A DNA stretch of 64,000 bases from Sporolactobacillus spathodeae (GCF_016908935.1 NZ_JAFBEV010000011.1:1-64000); one strand, 5' to 3'; shown: positions 1 to 10,209, numbered from the stretch's first letter. A program made the numbers and translations. The notes: generated from the sequence alone by a model not told the origin.

Positions 1-108
1 AGGCGCGAGACTCCTGCGGGAAGAGCAGGCCAAGGGAGACCCCGCAGGCAATACGACTGTCTGAGGAGGCTCCCGGACTGCCCGCGGAAAGCGAGTGCCA
101 GAAGCGTC
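1..108. repeat. GC-rich structured repeat, copy 1 (cut by window edge)
   Basis: Opens inside the first arm. CTGCGGG can pair with the later CCCGCAG or CCCGCGG. The inner arm GCAG-g-CC-aa-GGGAG pairs with CTCCC-GG-a-CTGC, a base-pair set different from most other copies but still complementary. It lies upstream of pheS. Confidence 0.8.
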
Positions 109-179
109 CAGTACAGACAAAACAGGTATCTAAGGCGAACAATTGAGTTTTACTGCGCCATAAAAATAAAGGAGTGTGT

Positions 180-1220
180 ATGATGCTGCAAGAGAAGTTG
201 CATGAATTAAGGCAAAAGGCCGAAGAGAGCATTAGGCTAGTCGCCGATCTAAAACAGCTACAAGAAATTCAAGTTCACTTTCTCGGGAAGAAAGGACCTA
301 TGACTGAAATAATGAAAGGAATGGGCAAGCTCTCAAAAGAAGAACGCCCAGTCATCGGCCAATTGGCAAACGAGGTTCGCCAAGGAATTACCGGATTAAT
401 TGAGGAAAAAAAGAAGGAGCTAGAAGCAGCAATCCTCGAACAAAAGCTCAGCAAGGAAAAGATTGACGTCACTTTACCCGGCCGGAAAGCCCCCGTTGGC
501 AGCCACCACCTGCTTGGTTCTGTAATTCGCGATGTTCAGGATTTGTTTATCGGCATGGGCTTCTCAATTGCCGAAGGTCCTGAAGTCGAAACAGATACCT
601 ACAATTTCGAAAAACTAAATCTACCGAAAAACCATCCGGCACGCGATATGCAAGATTCGTTCTATTTGTCGGAAGATATCCTGCTGCGCACCCATACGTC
701 ACCGATGCAGGCGCGGACGCTTGAAGCACACCATGGCAGGGGACCGGTTAAGATCATCTGTCCGGGCAAGGTTTACCGCCGCGATAATGACGATGCCACA
801 CACTCACATCAATTCATGCAGATTGAAGGTCTCTATGTGGATCGCAATGTCCGCTTGAGTGATTTGAAGGGCGTGCTGACAGTTTTTGCGAAACACGTAT
901 TCGGCGCAGATCGTGAAATTCGTCTCAGGCCGAGTTTCTTCCCATTTACCGAACCCTCGGTTGAAATGGATATCTCCTGCTTCCGCTGCGGCGGCCACGG
1001 TTGCAATGTCTGCAAAGGAACCGGCTGGATTGAAATCCTTGGTGCCGGTATGGTTCATCCCAATGTGTTGCGGATGTCTGGTTTCGATCCGGCTGTTTAT
1101 AGCGGATTTGCCTTTGGCATGGGACCGGAACGCATCGCCATGCTGAAATACGGCATCGAGGATATTCGCCATTTCTATACGGATGATAGTCGCTTTCTCA
1201 GTCAGTTCAAACGATCTTAA
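180..1220 (+). CDS. pheS: Phenylalanine--tRNA ligase alpha subunit
   Basis: Catalytic subunit of the alpha2beta2 class II phenylalanyl-tRNA synthetase, which charges tRNA-Phe in the cytosol. About 346 residues, close to the 344 of B. subtilis PheS. An N-terminal coiled-coil arm (about residues 1-90) is followed by the class II core. Motif 2 is seen as [21 protein letters not shown]-like sequence, with FFPFTEPS and the Cys cluster [16 protein letters not shown], and motif 3 as [24 protein letters not shown] at 168-174 precedes two adjacent ATGs (180, 183); either may be used, while an upstream GTG at 174 overlaps the Shine-Dalgarno. pheT follows after 106 bp. No T-box leader is visible in the 179 bases present upstream, but the window edge is close. 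Confidence 0.97.
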   Translation: MMLQEKLHELRQKAEESIRLVADLKQLQEIQVHFLGKKGPMTEIMKGMGKLSKEERPVIGQLANEVRQGITGLIEEKKKELEAAILEQKLSKEKIDVTLPGRKAPVGSHHLLGSVIRDVQDLFIGMGFSIAEGPEVETDTYNFEKLNLPKNHPARDMQDSFYLSEDILLRTHTSPMQARTLEAHHGRGPVKIICPGKVYRRDNDDATHSHQFMQIEGLYVDRNVRLSDLKGVLTVFAKHVFGADREIRLRPSFFPFTEPSVEMDISCFRCGGHGCNVCKGTGWIEILGAGMVHPNVLRMSGFDPAVYSGFAFGMGPERIAMLKYGIEDIRHFYTDDSRFLSQFKRS

Positions 1221-1326
1221 GAAAAGCTGACGCGCTGTCCAAAACAGCTGATCACGGTTTGCTGTCCGCTGATCGAAAAAATAGTGGCTACCGCTGCCTA
1301 AGATTAATAAAAAGGAGATTGAAATC

Positions 1327-3747
1327 ATGCTTGTATCGTATAAATGGTTGCAGGATTATGTCGATTTAAACGGCGTAACCCCTGAAGAACTGGCAGATCG
1401 AATTACCAATGCCGGAATCGAAGTGGAACACCTGGATTATCCGGGCAAAGGTCTCGAAAAAATCGTCATCGGTCAGGTGCGTACTTGCGACGTAGTACCT
1501 GAGGCACCGAAACTACATCTTTGTCAGGTAGCTGTTGGAACTGAGACCTTGCAGATTGTTTGCGGGGCACCGAATGTAGCTGCTGGTCAGAAAGTACCTG
1601 TTGCTTTGCCAGGCGCGACAATTGGCGGCGGGAAGAAAATCGAACGGACAATGCTTCACGGCAAGGAATCAAACGGAATGATCTGTGCCTTAAGTGAATT
1701 AGGTGTTGATAATAATTTTGTGCCGAAAGAGTATGCTGACGGTATTTACTATTTTGACTCGGATGTTCCGGTCGGCGCCGATGCGCTTCCGTACCTCAAT
1801 CTTGACGACGCCATTCTAGACTTGGACATTCTCGTCAGCAGTGCACATTGCATGAATATGATTGGCATCGCCTATGAAGTCGGCGCGATTCTTGATCGAC
1901 CGGTTCATCTACCTCAGCCGCAAGTCGCCGAAGTAACTGAAACGACCGCGTCTCGCGTGCGCGTGGCTGTGGATCCGGCTGCTGCCGATAAGGTTCCTTA
2001 TTACGGCGCCCGAATGATTGAAGACATTAAAATCGCCCCCGCTCCGCGCTGGTTGCAGCTGCGTCTGATTGCTTCAGGCGTCCGGCCAATCAATAATGTC
2101 GTCGATATTGCCAATTATGTAATGCTCGAATATGGCCAGCCGCTACATACATTCGACTATGACGCGTTCGGTTCGGATCAGGTCTATGTCCGCTTAGCCA
2201 ATGAAAATGAGCAGGCAGTGACTTTGGATGACCAGGCACGAACGCTTCGCGCGAGCGATCTGCTGATTACTAATGGAAAAACGCCGGCGGCTATTGCCGG
2301 CGTCATGGGTGGCGAAAGTTCGGAAGTGCGGTTAACCACAACGCGTGTCCTGCTTGAAGCGGCAATTTTCGATCCAATTACAGTGAGAAAAACATCGGCG
2401 CACCTTGGTCTCCGAACCGACGCCAGTAGCCGTTATGAAAAAAAGGTTGATCGGAATCGCGTGGTGCCGGCAGCGAATCGTGCCGCCGACCTGCTGAGTC
2501 GCTACGCCGATGGAAAGATCCTTGGCGGGATGGTTGAAGTCGGTTCACGTACGGAAGCTGAGACGGTGATTCAGATGCCATGGCAGAAAATCAATGCAGT
2601 GCTTGGCTCAGACTTGCCGTATGAAAAGATCGTCGGGATCCTCGAACGGCTTGATTTTTCTGTCGAAAGAGATCGCGATCAAATCGTGGTCACCGTCCCG
2701 AGCCGTCGTTTCGATGTCTCAATCCCAGAAGATCTTGTAGAAGAAGTCGGACGAATTTACGGGTACGCCCATATCTCGGCAACATTGCCCGAAGGAACGA
2801 CAAAATATGCCGGCTTGACGAGTTACCAACGACTTCTGCGACGGACAGAAAATTTAATGGAAGGCATGGGCCTCTCTCAGGCTTATACCTATTCGCTGAC
2901 AACTCTAGATAAAGCGGCGGCTTTTACGGTGCATGAAAGTCTCGCGCCGTCGCGCGTGGACTGGCCAATGAGCGAAGAACATGAAGGTTTGCGTGAAAGC
3001 ATTGTGCCGCAATTGATTGATGTGATTCACTATCATAATAACCGGCAGATGCCAGACGCCGCGTTCTATGAAATGGGTAAAGTCTTCATTCCTCAGGATG
3101 GCACCGTCCGACCGGCGGAAGAGGAACATCTAGCGGGCGTAGTAACCGGTCATCTTACCGAACGCAGTTGGGAAGGCGAAGCAAGACCAGTAGATTTTTA
3201 CACCGTGAAAGGGCTTGTCGAATCATTTTTTGAGATGCTCGGTGTCAGTGGTCGGATCAGCTATCGACCGAACGCGCGCAAGGGACTCCATCCCGGACAA
3301 ACCGCAGATGTGTGGTTTGATGACCACGTCATCGGTTATATCGGCGCGCTGCATCCGCAGGTTCTCAAAGCGCATGATTTAAATGAAACCTTCGTATTCG
3401 AGCTGGAAGTGGAATCGCTGCTACGCGGCCAACAAGCTGAGATTGTCTATCATGCCTTGCCACGCTTCCCGTCGATGTCGCGGGATATCGCGCTCGTAGT
3501 AAAGAAAACGGTGCTGGCTTCCTCACTGGAAAAGGTTATTCGTGAAAATGGCGGTGAATTGCTGCAACAAGTTCATCTCTTCGATGTTTATCAGGGGAAC
3601 CATGTTGCTAGCGATGAAAAATCGCTCGCATTCTCACTCGTCTACTTTGATCCGGAACGCACATTGACGGATGACGAAGTCAGTGTGGTGCACACCCGCA
3701 TTTTGGACGCATGCAAGGAAAAATGCGGCGCTGTACTTCGCGGATAA
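1327..3747 (+). CDS. pheT: Phenylalanine--tRNA ligase beta subunit
   Basis: Second subunit of phenylalanyl-tRNA synthetase, needed for tRNA binding and editing. 806 residues, against 804 in B. subtilis. Domains in order: an N-terminal OB-fold tRNA-binding domain (about 40-150), B3/B4 editing region (about 210-390), B5 domain (about 405-475), a degenerate class II core, and a C-terminal FDX-ACB anticodon-binding domain (about 713-805, beginning near LPRFPSMSRDIALV). AAAGGAG lies 9 bases before ATG. Cotranscribed with pheS and closed by a strong terminator at 3784. Confidence 0.97.
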   Translation: MLVSYKWLQDYVDLNGVTPEELADRITNAGIEVEHLDYPGKGLEKIVIGQVRTCDVVPEAPKLHLCQVAVGTETLQIVCGAPNVAAGQKVPVALPGATIGGGKKIERTMLHGKESNGMICALSELGVDNNFVPKEYADGIYYFDSDVPVGADALPYLNLDDAILDLDILVSSAHCMNMIGIAYEVGAILDRPVHLPQPQVAEVTETTASRVRVAVDPAAADKVPYYGARMIEDIKIAPAPRWLQLRLIASGVRPINNVVDIANYVMLEYGQPLHTFDYDAFGSDQVYVRLANENEQAVTLDDQARTLRASDLLITNGKTPAAIAGVMGGESSEVRLTTTRVLLEAAIFDPITVRKTSAHLGLRTDASSRYEKKVDRNRVVPAANRAADLLSRYADGKILGGMVEVGSRTEAETVIQMPWQKINAVLGSDLPYEKIVGILERLDFSVERDRDQIVVTVPSRRFDVSIPEDLVEEVGRIYGYAHISATLPEGTTKYAGLTSYQRLLRRTENLMEGMGLSQAYTYSLTTLDKAAAFTVHESLAPSRVDWPMSEEHEGLRESIVPQLIDVIHYHNNRQMPDAAFYEMGKVFIPQDGTVRPAEEEHLAGVVTGHLTERSWEGEARPVDFYTVKGLVESFFEMLGVSGRISYRPNARKGLHPGQTADVWFDDHVIGYIGALHPQVLKAHDLNETFVFELEVESLLRGQQAEIVYHALPRFPSMSRDIALVVKKTVLASSLEKVIRENGGELLQQVHLFDVYQGNHVASDEKSLAFSLVYFDPERTLTDDEVSVVHTRILDACKEKCGAVLRG

Positions 3748-3783
3748 GCACGAACTAAATCGATAAATAGGTATAGACAAGAA

Positions 3784-3817
3784 AGCAGCCGGATCATAGT
3801 GATCCAGCTGCTTTTTT
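3784..3817 (+). terminator. Intrinsic terminator of pheST
   Basis: Stem AGCAGCCGGATCA / TGATCCAGCTGCT with a single C-A mismatch and a TAG loop, followed by six T residues, 36 bp after the pheT stop. Confidence 0.9.
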
Positions 3818-3857
3818 CGTGAAAAATGTAAGTCTATGATTTTGAATCCGCTGCTCC

Positions 3858-4096
3858 CCCCCTGCCCGCGGCAAGCGAGCAGCCGAAGCGCAATGTTACA
3901 AAAGAAAGTATAAGGATTTTTGCACAATAATGCAGCGCAGGTGCGAGACGCCTGCGGGAAAAGCGAGCCAAGTGAGACCCCGTAGATTCCGGTTTGTTTG
4001 AGGAGGCTCACGGATCGCCCGCGGCAAGCGAGCGACCGGAGCGTAATTGAAGCAAAAAGGATTTGGCTACGAGGTTTATATCAAAAAGGTAAGAAT
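3858..4096. repeat. Structured repeat, partial copy followed by full copy
   Basis: 3858-3899 is only the right end (CCCGCGGCAAGCGAGCAGCC). A full copy follows at about 3930-4049 with the GCGA-g-CC-aa-GTGAG / CTCAC-GG-a-TCGC stem, then the A/T-rich tail. Together they fill the space between pheT and the convergent DMT transporter. Confidence 0.8.
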
Positions 4097-4117
4097 TATA
4101 AGATTCTGAACAAAAAA

Positions 4118-5050
4118 TCATCCTTTGGTGCTCTTCTCATGAAGCGGCAGATGTACCGATTGGTGGTTAAAACGGAAGCGCTGTAAAACCGGGACTACAT
4201 CGATTTCCATCAATAGCAGAGAAATCGTAATCAGTAAGCCGCCTGCGACCAGATGCAATGACCAATGATCATAACCGAAAAAGATTGAGAACAAACTGCC
4301 AAACACACCTTCAAGCATCATAATCAACCCGGCAGAAGCAGCCGATGTAAATTTTTGCGCTGAAACCTGAATCGCCTGACCGATGAATGAACAGAAAATA
4401 GATACATAAAGCAGCGGTATTATTGCACTAGACCAGTCAATCGACAATAGTTGACTGGGTCCCTCAAAAAGAAAATAAATCAAGCCACCGGCAGCTTGAA
4501 CGATTGCTAGCATAAAAGTAATACTCTGTGCATTGGCATGTTTGGCGCCATTGGAAAGGATAACAATTGATCCGGCATAAAAAAATGCACAAATCAATGA
4601 GAAAAAGTCGCCGCGATTCATGCTAAATTGAGCGCTGATCCCTGTGAGAAGCGCCATGCCGATGGTGCAGAGCGCAATGGCAACAAAGCTTTTAAATTGC
4701 ACCCTTTGCCGGTATATGATCCAGGCGATGAAAGGAATAATGACGACATAAGCCGAAGAGATAAATGCATTTTTTGACGGTGTCGTGTAGGCAACACCGA
4801 TTGTTTGCGTAATGAAACCGGCAGAATTCAAAAGTCCCGCAAATAAACCGATCTTGAATTCCTTGAGTGACATCCGGAGAATATTTTTAGAAAAGAAAGC
4901 GAACGCGAGCATGGTGAAAAGCGTTCCACGAAAAAAATTGATGAAACCGGGTGTTGCCTGAGCATTAATCGCAAATTTAAGGACAACAAAACCTGAGCCC
5001 CAAAGTATTGAAGTAAATAAAAGCAAGAGATTCGCTCGGGTTCTTGTCAT
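4118..5050 (-). CDS. EamA/DMT-family membrane transporter
   Basis: 310-residue integral membrane protein of the drug/metabolite transporter superfamily. Hydrophobicity suggests ten membrane segments in two EamA halves, beginning with LLLLFTSILWGSGFVV, a typical EamA opening. The second half begins near GDFFSLICAFFYAGSIVIL. The substrate cannot be told from sequence; relatives export metabolites or amino acids. It is transcribed convergently to pheST, and its last codons abut the tail of the structured repeat. The stop codon lies only 22 bp from the repeat, so the C-terminus may have been altered by repeat insertion. Confidence 0.88.
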   Translation of the reverse strand: MTRTRANLLLLFTSILWGSGFVVLKFAINAQATPGFINFFRGTLFTMLAFAFFSKNILRMSLKEFKIGLFAGLLNSAGFITQTIGVAYTTPSKNAFISSAYVVIIPFIAWIIYRQRVQFKSFVAIALCTIGMALLTGISAQFSMNRGDFFSLICAFFYAGSIVILSNGAKHANAQSITFMLAIVQAAGGLIYFLFEGPSQLLSIDWSSAIIPLLYVSIFCSFIGQAIQVSAQKFTSAASAGLIMMLEGVFGSLFSIFFGYDHWSLHLVAGGLLITISLLLMEIDVVPVLQRFRFNHQSVHLPLHEKSTKG

Positions 5051-5101
5051 CTCTTTCTCCCTTTCTCATAAATAAAGAATGTTTAAGATTTTATGCAAAA
5101 A

Positions 5102-5150
5102 AAAATGGAGTGCAGGCGTGATACGCTTGCGGGAAAAGTGAGCTAAGTGG
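5102..5150. repeat. Degenerate, truncated structured repeat
   Basis: Only the left third remains (ATACGCTTGCGGGAAAAGTG), with many substitutions; the second arm is missing. The remaining 5151-5240 holds nothing recognisable. Confidence 0.6.
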
Positions 5151-5240
5151 CCATACAAAGTTTATCAAAAAGAAGATTGTACTGCTCGGCGACAGCCGAT
5201 TCCATTATAGCATCAAATACAGTGCTGTCGTGAGCGGGAT

Positions 5241-5269
5241 TTTTCAAAACAGGCGAGTTTTGATATGAT
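5241..5269 (+). promoter_or_regulatory. Putative sigma-A promoter for cvpA-polX-mutS2
   Basis: TTTTCA (5241-5246), 17-bp spacer, TATGAT (5264-5269). It precedes cvpA by about 115 bp. Confidence 0.5.
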
Positions 5270-5385
5270 TAAGTGGAAATTTTTATCGGACAAAGAATTA
5301 GACTCCCTGTTTTGACTGGGAGCCGCGAATGATGTAGAAACAGGCCATGCAAAGGGTGGCAAAGTATTTAAGGATGGGATGACGT

Positions 5386-5934
5386 ATGCTACTTAATTTG
5401 ATTATCTTATTAATCCTTGTTTCCGGACTGTTCACAGGTTATCGAAGAGGCTTGATTCGCCAGATCATCCGTCTCGCCGGATTCATTGTTTCCTATATGG
5501 TTGCCATCAGCTTTTTTAAACAACTGGCGCCGGTGCTGAAACCGCTGATTCCATTTCCGGGCTCAGCAGCGCAAAGTAATTTTTCTGCTCTTCTAGGCGC
5601 CATAAATGTACAGACTTTTTATTACCAGGCGATTGCTTTTATTCTGCTGTTTCTTGCGGCAAAAATCCTTTTGACACTTATCGGCTCAATGCTCGGCTTT
5701 GTTGCCGCGCTGCCGATTCTTCGGCCGATCAATCATTTGTCAGGGGCGGCGCTTGGTTTTGTCGAAGTCTATCTCATTATTTTTCTGTTGCTCTATGCCG
5801 GCTCACTGATGCCGGTAGTCGGGGTACAGTCGGCGATTCATGGATCATCGCTCGCCCAGTCAATCATTGGCCATACACCGGTATTCTCAAATATGCTGAA
5901 ATCAATGTGGGTTGCGCTTATTACGATTAACTAA
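5386..5934 (+). CDS. cvpA: CvpA family membrane protein
   Basis: 182-residue protein with four predicted membrane segments (about 3-20, 26-45, 82-110, 118-145), matching the CvpA/YshB family. The N-terminal pattern LILLILVSGLFTGYRRGLIRQ is characteristic: a first helix, then a G-x-R-G-L-I loop. In Bacillus this gene lies between zapA and polX; here polX follows but no zapA precedes it. The family is linked to colicin V production in E. coli and to membrane functions in Firmicutes, but its molecular role is not settled. Confidence 0.85.
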   Translation: MLLNLIILLILVSGLFTGYRRGLIRQIIRLAGFIVSYMVAISFFKQLAPVLKPLIPFPGSAAQSNFSALLGAINVQTFYYQAIAFILLFLAAKILLTLIGSMLGFVAALPILRPINHLSGAALGFVEVYLIIFLLLYAGSLMPVVGVQSAIHGSSLAQSIIGHTPVFSNMLKSMWVALITIN

Positions 5935-6089
5935 GTGGGTGTCTCAACTTAACGTCGTTTTTTCTGAGCGAAAACCATGTGCTCACGTCAAGCGACTACA
6001 TCGCCAATCAAATGATTAGTTGTAACAGTTAATTTTACAGAGACTGAATCAAAATGTGTTTCGATAGTTTGGAAAAGAAGAGGTTTCGG

Positions 6090-7808
6090 ATGGATAAAAA
6101 GGAAATCGCAGACCATTTAAACCGTATTGCATTGTATCTCGAAATCCGCGGAGAAAATTCGTTCAAAATCGCGGCATACCGGCGAGCGGGTCAAGTGCTT
6201 GAGGACGATCCGCGTCCGCTCACAGCGATTGATGATTTCAGCAAAATGAAAGGCATTGGCAAAGCAACCGCGCAAGTGATTGCCGACTATATGGCAACTG
6301 GCGAATCTGCTGTACTCCATGAATTGCAGCAGCAGTTGCCGGAAACGTTGCTCGATTTGCTGCGGGTTCCAGGACTCGGGGGCAAGAAAATCGGGAAATT
6401 GTATCAGCAGCTCGACGTTCGCGATTTGGCGAGCTTACGAGAAGCTTGCCAAACGGGAAAAGTGCGGACGTTGGCGGGCTTCGGGGAAAAAACTGAATGG
6501 AAGATACTACAAGCTATAGCAAATCTGGACGAACGGCCGAAAGAATTACCGATTGCATATATGTTTGGACTGGCAAAACAGATTGAAGCTGTGCTCGATC
6601 CAATCGCTGAGATTTGCCGCTTTTCGCCTGCTGGCAGTATCCGGCGCGGAAAAGAAAAAATGAAGGATCTGGACTTTGTCGTTGAAACTTCTGATCCTGA
6701 GAAAGCAGCACAGGCGATACTGGACCGATTGGCATATCAGGAAATTGTCGGTCGCGGTGACGCGAAGATGACGGTGCTGCTCAGCGATCCGTACCATGTT
6801 TCTGTTGATTTTCGGTTTGCAATGCCTGATGCGTATATCACGACATTGCATCACTTTACCGGATCCAAGGATCACAATGTATTGCTCCGCCATCTGGCGA
6901 AAGAACGCCATGAAAAAATCAGCGAATACGGTATTGAAACTAGTGATGGCAAGCGACTGACTTTTCAAGATGAAAAAACGTTCTACCAGCATCTGGGCTT
7001 AAACTATATTCCGGCGCCGGTACGTGAAGGCGGCGATGAAGTCGAACAGGCGCGACAGGGCACACTCAATCTTGTCGACATAAATAGGGTACAGGCTGAT
7101 TTGCACATGCATTCAGACTGGAGCGACGGCTCAGCGTCAATTGAAGAAATGGTGGAGGGAGCAAAAGCACGCGGCTACCGATATGCCTGCTTGACCGATC
7201 ATTCGCGTTCGCTTCGTGTCGCAAACGGACTCAGTATCGAACGATTGCGCCGCCAATTACATGAAGTGGCAGATCTAAACGCACGGCTGAGCGACTTTCA
7301 CTTATTTACCGGCACTGAGATGGATATTCTTGCCGATGGTTCGCTGGATTATCCAGACGATGTGCTGGAACAGCTTGATTTTGTGATTGCGTCGATCCAT
7401 TCATCGTTTGCTCAGCCGCAGTCACAGATTATGAAGCGGCTTGAGAATGCCTGTCGCAATCCGTATGTGCGCCTGATTGCTCATCCGACCGGCCGCTTGC
7501 TCGGCAAGCGAAACGGATACGCGGTCGATTTGCCACGCCTCTTCGCTTTGGCTCGAGAAACGGGAACGGGACTCGAAATCAATGCGAGTCGGAATCGACT
7601 GGATCTTTCAGCTGATTGGGCGCGGCAAGCACAGAAAGCCGGTGTGAAACTGGCGATTAATACGGACAGTCATTCACGCACTGGTCTCGCGGAGATGGTA
7701 CTTGGCGTGCGGACCGCGCAGCGCGGCTGGATACGACCCGAAACGGTACTGAATACAATGGGCTTGGCGCAATTTACAACTTTTTTAAAAAAGAAAAAGC
7801 CAGTTTAA
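6090..7808 (+). CDS. polX: DNA polymerase/3'-5' exonuclease PolX
   Basis: Family X DNA polymerase with a C-terminal PHP domain, for gap filling in base-excision repair. 572 residues from the chosen ATG, against 570 in B. subtilis. In order: an N-terminal helix-hairpin-helix region (ENSFKIAAYRRAGQVLE, then MKGIGKATAQVIADYM), nucleotidyltransferase palm with GSIRRGKEKMKDLDFVV carrying the catalytic acidic pair, and a PHP domain opening DLHMHSDWSDGS and ending NTDSHS. A longer reading from 6054 would add 12 residues that do not fit the family, while ATG at 6090 follows AAGAGG. cvpA lies upstream and mutS2 follows. Confidence 0.95.
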   Translation: MDKKEIADHLNRIALYLEIRGENSFKIAAYRRAGQVLEDDPRPLTAIDDFSKMKGIGKATAQVIADYMATGESAVLHELQQQLPETLLDLLRVPGLGGKKIGKLYQQLDVRDLASLREACQTGKVRTLAGFGEKTEWKILQAIANLDERPKELPIAYMFGLAKQIEAVLDPIAEICRFSPAGSIRRGKEKMKDLDFVVETSDPEKAAQAILDRLAYQEIVGRGDAKMTVLLSDPYHVSVDFRFAMPDAYITTLHHFTGSKDHNVLLRHLAKERHEKISEYGIETSDGKRLTFQDEKTFYQHLGLNYIPAPVREGGDEVEQARQGTLNLVDINRVQADLHMHSDWSDGSASIEEMVEGAKARGYRYACLTDHSRSLRVANGLSIERLRRQLHEVADLNARLSDFHLFTGTEMDILADGSLDYPDDVLEQLDFVIASIHSSFAQPQSQIMKRLENACRNPYVRLIAHPTGRLLGKRNGYAVDLPRLFALARETGTGLEINASRNRLDLSADWARQAQKAGVKLAINTDSHSRTGLAEMVLGVRTAQRGWIRPETVLNTMGLAQFTTFLKKKKPV

Positions 7809-7820
7809 TGGAAGATGCAG

Positions 7821-7839
7821 AGGCCTGCACAGCAGGCCT
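7821..7839 (+). other. Inverted repeat between polX and mutS2
   Basis: Perfect 8-bp stem AGGCCTGC / GCAGGCCT with an ACA loop, 12 bases after the polX stop and just before the mutS2 Shine-Dalgarno. There is no T-run, so it is unlikely to be a terminator. It may set mRNA stability or mutS2 translation. Confidence 0.5.
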
Positions 7840-7851
7840 TGAAGGGGATGA

Positions 7852-10209
7852 ATGCAAGTGAATAAACATGCGCTGAACGCGTTGGAATACGATAAAATTA
7901 AGCAACAGCTGATGAATTATACGGCTTCATCGCTTGGAAAAAGCCGAATTGAGACGCTTGCTCCGGCTGGCGACTTACAGACTGTTCGCCGCCTCCAGGA
8001 AGAGACAGATGAAGGGGCGACGGTACTGCGTTTGCGCGGATCGGTTCCGTTCGGCGGTATTTCAGATGTCCGCCAGAGTTTGAAACGTTCGAAAATCGGC
8101 GGTATGCTGCTAGCCAGAGAATTGATCGATCTTGCCGACACAATTCGCGGTATTCGACTGATGAAAAATTTTATTTTTGACCTAAAAGAGGACAAGGAAC
8201 TGGAATTGCCGATTCTCTCAGAACTTGTCGCACCGATGGAAGCACCAGGTGGGCTTGAGCGTAAGATTCGCAGCGCGATCGATGATCAGGGCGGTGTCAT
8301 GGATTCTGCTAGCACGGCTTTGCGTCATATCCGTGGCCAGATTCGCACGTTTGACAGCCGTGTGAAGCAGAAGCTGGAGAATATTGTCCATTCAAGTGGA
8401 AAAATGCTTTCCGAAGCGCTGATTACGATCCGCAACGATCGTCAGGTAATTCCGGTTAAACAGGAATATCGTGGCTCATTCGGCGGTATTGTCCATGATC
8501 AATCGGCATCTGGCGCAACACTTTTTATCGAACCGCAGTCCATTGTCGATCTGAACAATCAACTGAGCGAGGCAAGGGCGAAAGAGCGGCATGAAATTGA
8601 ACGCATCTTGCGCGAATTATCCGCGGAAACGTCCGAATACGCAGATGGTTTACTTGATGCGGTGGAACGGCTTGCAGATCTCGATTTTATTTTCGCAAAA
8701 GCTTCTTATGCGCATCAAATGAAAGCGACGCGTCCAAAGTTGAATGATACAGGGTTGATTCGGCTGAAAAAGGCGCGCCATCCGCTAATCGATCCGAAAA
8801 AAGTGGTACCGATCGATGTCGTTTTTGACGCGCAAACCCATGCGCTGATCATTACCGGACCGAATACCGGTGGCAAGACAGTCTCGCTCAAAACAACGGG
8901 TTTGCTTGCATTGATGGCGCAGAGCGGGCTACAGATTCCAGTTGAAGAAGGCTCAGAGATCAGCGTTTTCAATAAAGTATTTGCTGATATCGGTGATGAA
9001 CAGTCGATCGAACAAAGCCTGAGTACGTTCTCCTCGCATATGACCAATATCGTCTCAATTTTGAAAGACGTCGATTTTCAAAGCCTCGTGCTTTTTGATG
9101 AACTAGGGGCAGGAACGGATCCGCAAGAAGGCGCTGCGCTATCGATTGCGATTCTTGACGCGGTCTACGGCCGCGGGGCGACAATTATCTGTACCACGCA
9201 TTATAGTGAGTTGAAAGCTTACGCTTATGAGCGGACCGGTGTGATGAACGCGAGCGTCGAATTCGATGTAGAGACGCTCAGCCCGACCTATCGCCTGCTG
9301 CTCGGCATCCCAGGACGCAGCAATGCCTTTGAAATTTCACGGAAACTGGGTCTTCCATCTGAGATCATTGACGGCGCTCGATTGCAAATCAGTCGTGAGA
9401 CGAATCAAATAGACAAAATGATTGCTTCACTGGAACAGAATCGTAAGCAGGCAGAGCAGGAAGTCGAACAAGCTAGGCTACTGAAACACGAAGCTGAGGA
9501 AAAGGAAGCCGTGCTCACGAAAAAGTTGACTGATCTCGAGCGGAATCAAGATAGGATTCTGGAGGAAGCACGCGTGAAGGCGGAGCAGGCGGTTAAAGCA
9601 GCACGGCAAGAAGCGGACACAATCATCGCGGAGCTACGCGGCTATCGGCATCACGGTTCAGTGAAGGAGCATCAGCTGATTGACGCCAAGACGAAGCTGT
9701 CACATGCACTTGACGCGCTTGACTCAAGCGGCAAGGTGAAACCGTCTGTGACGGCGAAACCTGCGGAAACAGGGTTTAAAGCCGGTGATCCGGTCAAAAT
9801 CATCAGTTTTGGACAAAACGGTTATATTGTTGAAAAAATCAATGACCGGGAATATCTCGTTCAGGCTGGCATTTTGAAAATGAATGTCCGCGACGCAGAC
9901 TTGAAGCGAATCAAAGAAGAAAAAAAGATCAAGCCAGTGGTCAATATCCGCACCGCAACGCAGACGGTTCGTCCGGAACTCGATTTGCGCGGCGAACGCT
10001 ATGAAGACGCCATGCTTAAGGTGGAAAAATATCTCGATGAGGCGATGCTCGCGGGTTATCAAAGAGTCTCGATTATTCATGGGAAGGGAACCGGTGCACT
10101 GCGCCATGGTGTAACAAAGCTGTTTGAACGGCATCCGCGCGTCAAATCATTCCGGCTTGGCGCGGAAGGGGAAGGCGGCAGCGGGGTTACCGTTGTTGAG
10201 TTCAAGTGA
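7852..10209 (+). CDS. mutS2: Endonuclease MutS2
   Basis: MutS-like ATPase with a C-terminal Smr nuclease domain, which suppresses recombination and rescues collided ribosomes in Firmicutes. 785 residues, the same length as B. subtilis MutSB. Walker A ITGPNTGGKTVSLKT and Walker B LVLFDELGAGTDPQEGAAL are clear, as is the His switch TTHYSELKAYAY. A Glu/Lys/Gln-rich coiled coil (about 520-620) leads to the Smr domain (about 705-785: LDLRGERYEDAM, then IHGKGTGALR). GAAGGGG precedes ATG at 7852. It is the last gene of the cvpA-polX-mutS2 cluster. Confidence 0.96.
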   Translation: MQVNKHALNALEYDKIKQQLMNYTASSLGKSRIETLAPAGDLQTVRRLQEETDEGATVLRLRGSVPFGGISDVRQSLKRSKIGGMLLARELIDLADTIRGIRLMKNFIFDLKEDKELELPILSELVAPMEAPGGLERKIRSAIDDQGGVMDSASTALRHIRGQIRTFDSRVKQKLENIVHSSGKMLSEALITIRNDRQVIPVKQEYRGSFGGIVHDQSASGATLFIEPQSIVDLNNQLSEARAKERHEIERILRELSAETSEYADGLLDAVERLADLDFIFAKASYAHQMKATRPKLNDTGLIRLKKARHPLIDPKKVVPIDVVFDAQTHALIITGPNTGGKTVSLKTTGLLALMAQSGLQIPVEEGSEISVFNKVFADIGDEQSIEQSLSTFSSHMTNIVSILKDVDFQSLVLFDELGAGTDPQEGAALSIAILDAVYGRGATIICTTHYSELKAYAYERTGVMNASVEFDVETLSPTYRLLLGIPGRSNAFEISRKLGLPSEIIDGARLQISRETNQIDKMIASLEQNRKQAEQEVEQARLLKHEAEEKEAVLTKKLTDLERNQDRILEEARVKAEQAVKAARQEADTIIAELRGYRHHGSVKEHQLIDAKTKLSHALDALDSSGKVKPSVTAKPAETGFKAGDPVKIISFGQNGYIVEKINDREYLVQAGILKMNVRDADLKRIKEEKKIKPVVNIRTATQTVRPELDLRGERYEDAMLKVEKYLDEAMLAGYQRVSIIHGKGTGALRHGVTKLFERHPRVKSFRLGAEGEGGSGVTVVEFK

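Noticed and set aside
1-173. T-box leader for pheST
   Set aside because: No T-box sequence or terminator/antiterminator pair is seen; the region is mostly the structured repeat. A leader could only lie beyond the window edge.
804-1328. 174-codon antisense frame across pheS
   Set aside because: Shadow of a clearly coding gene on the other strand; no ribosome site or family resemblance.
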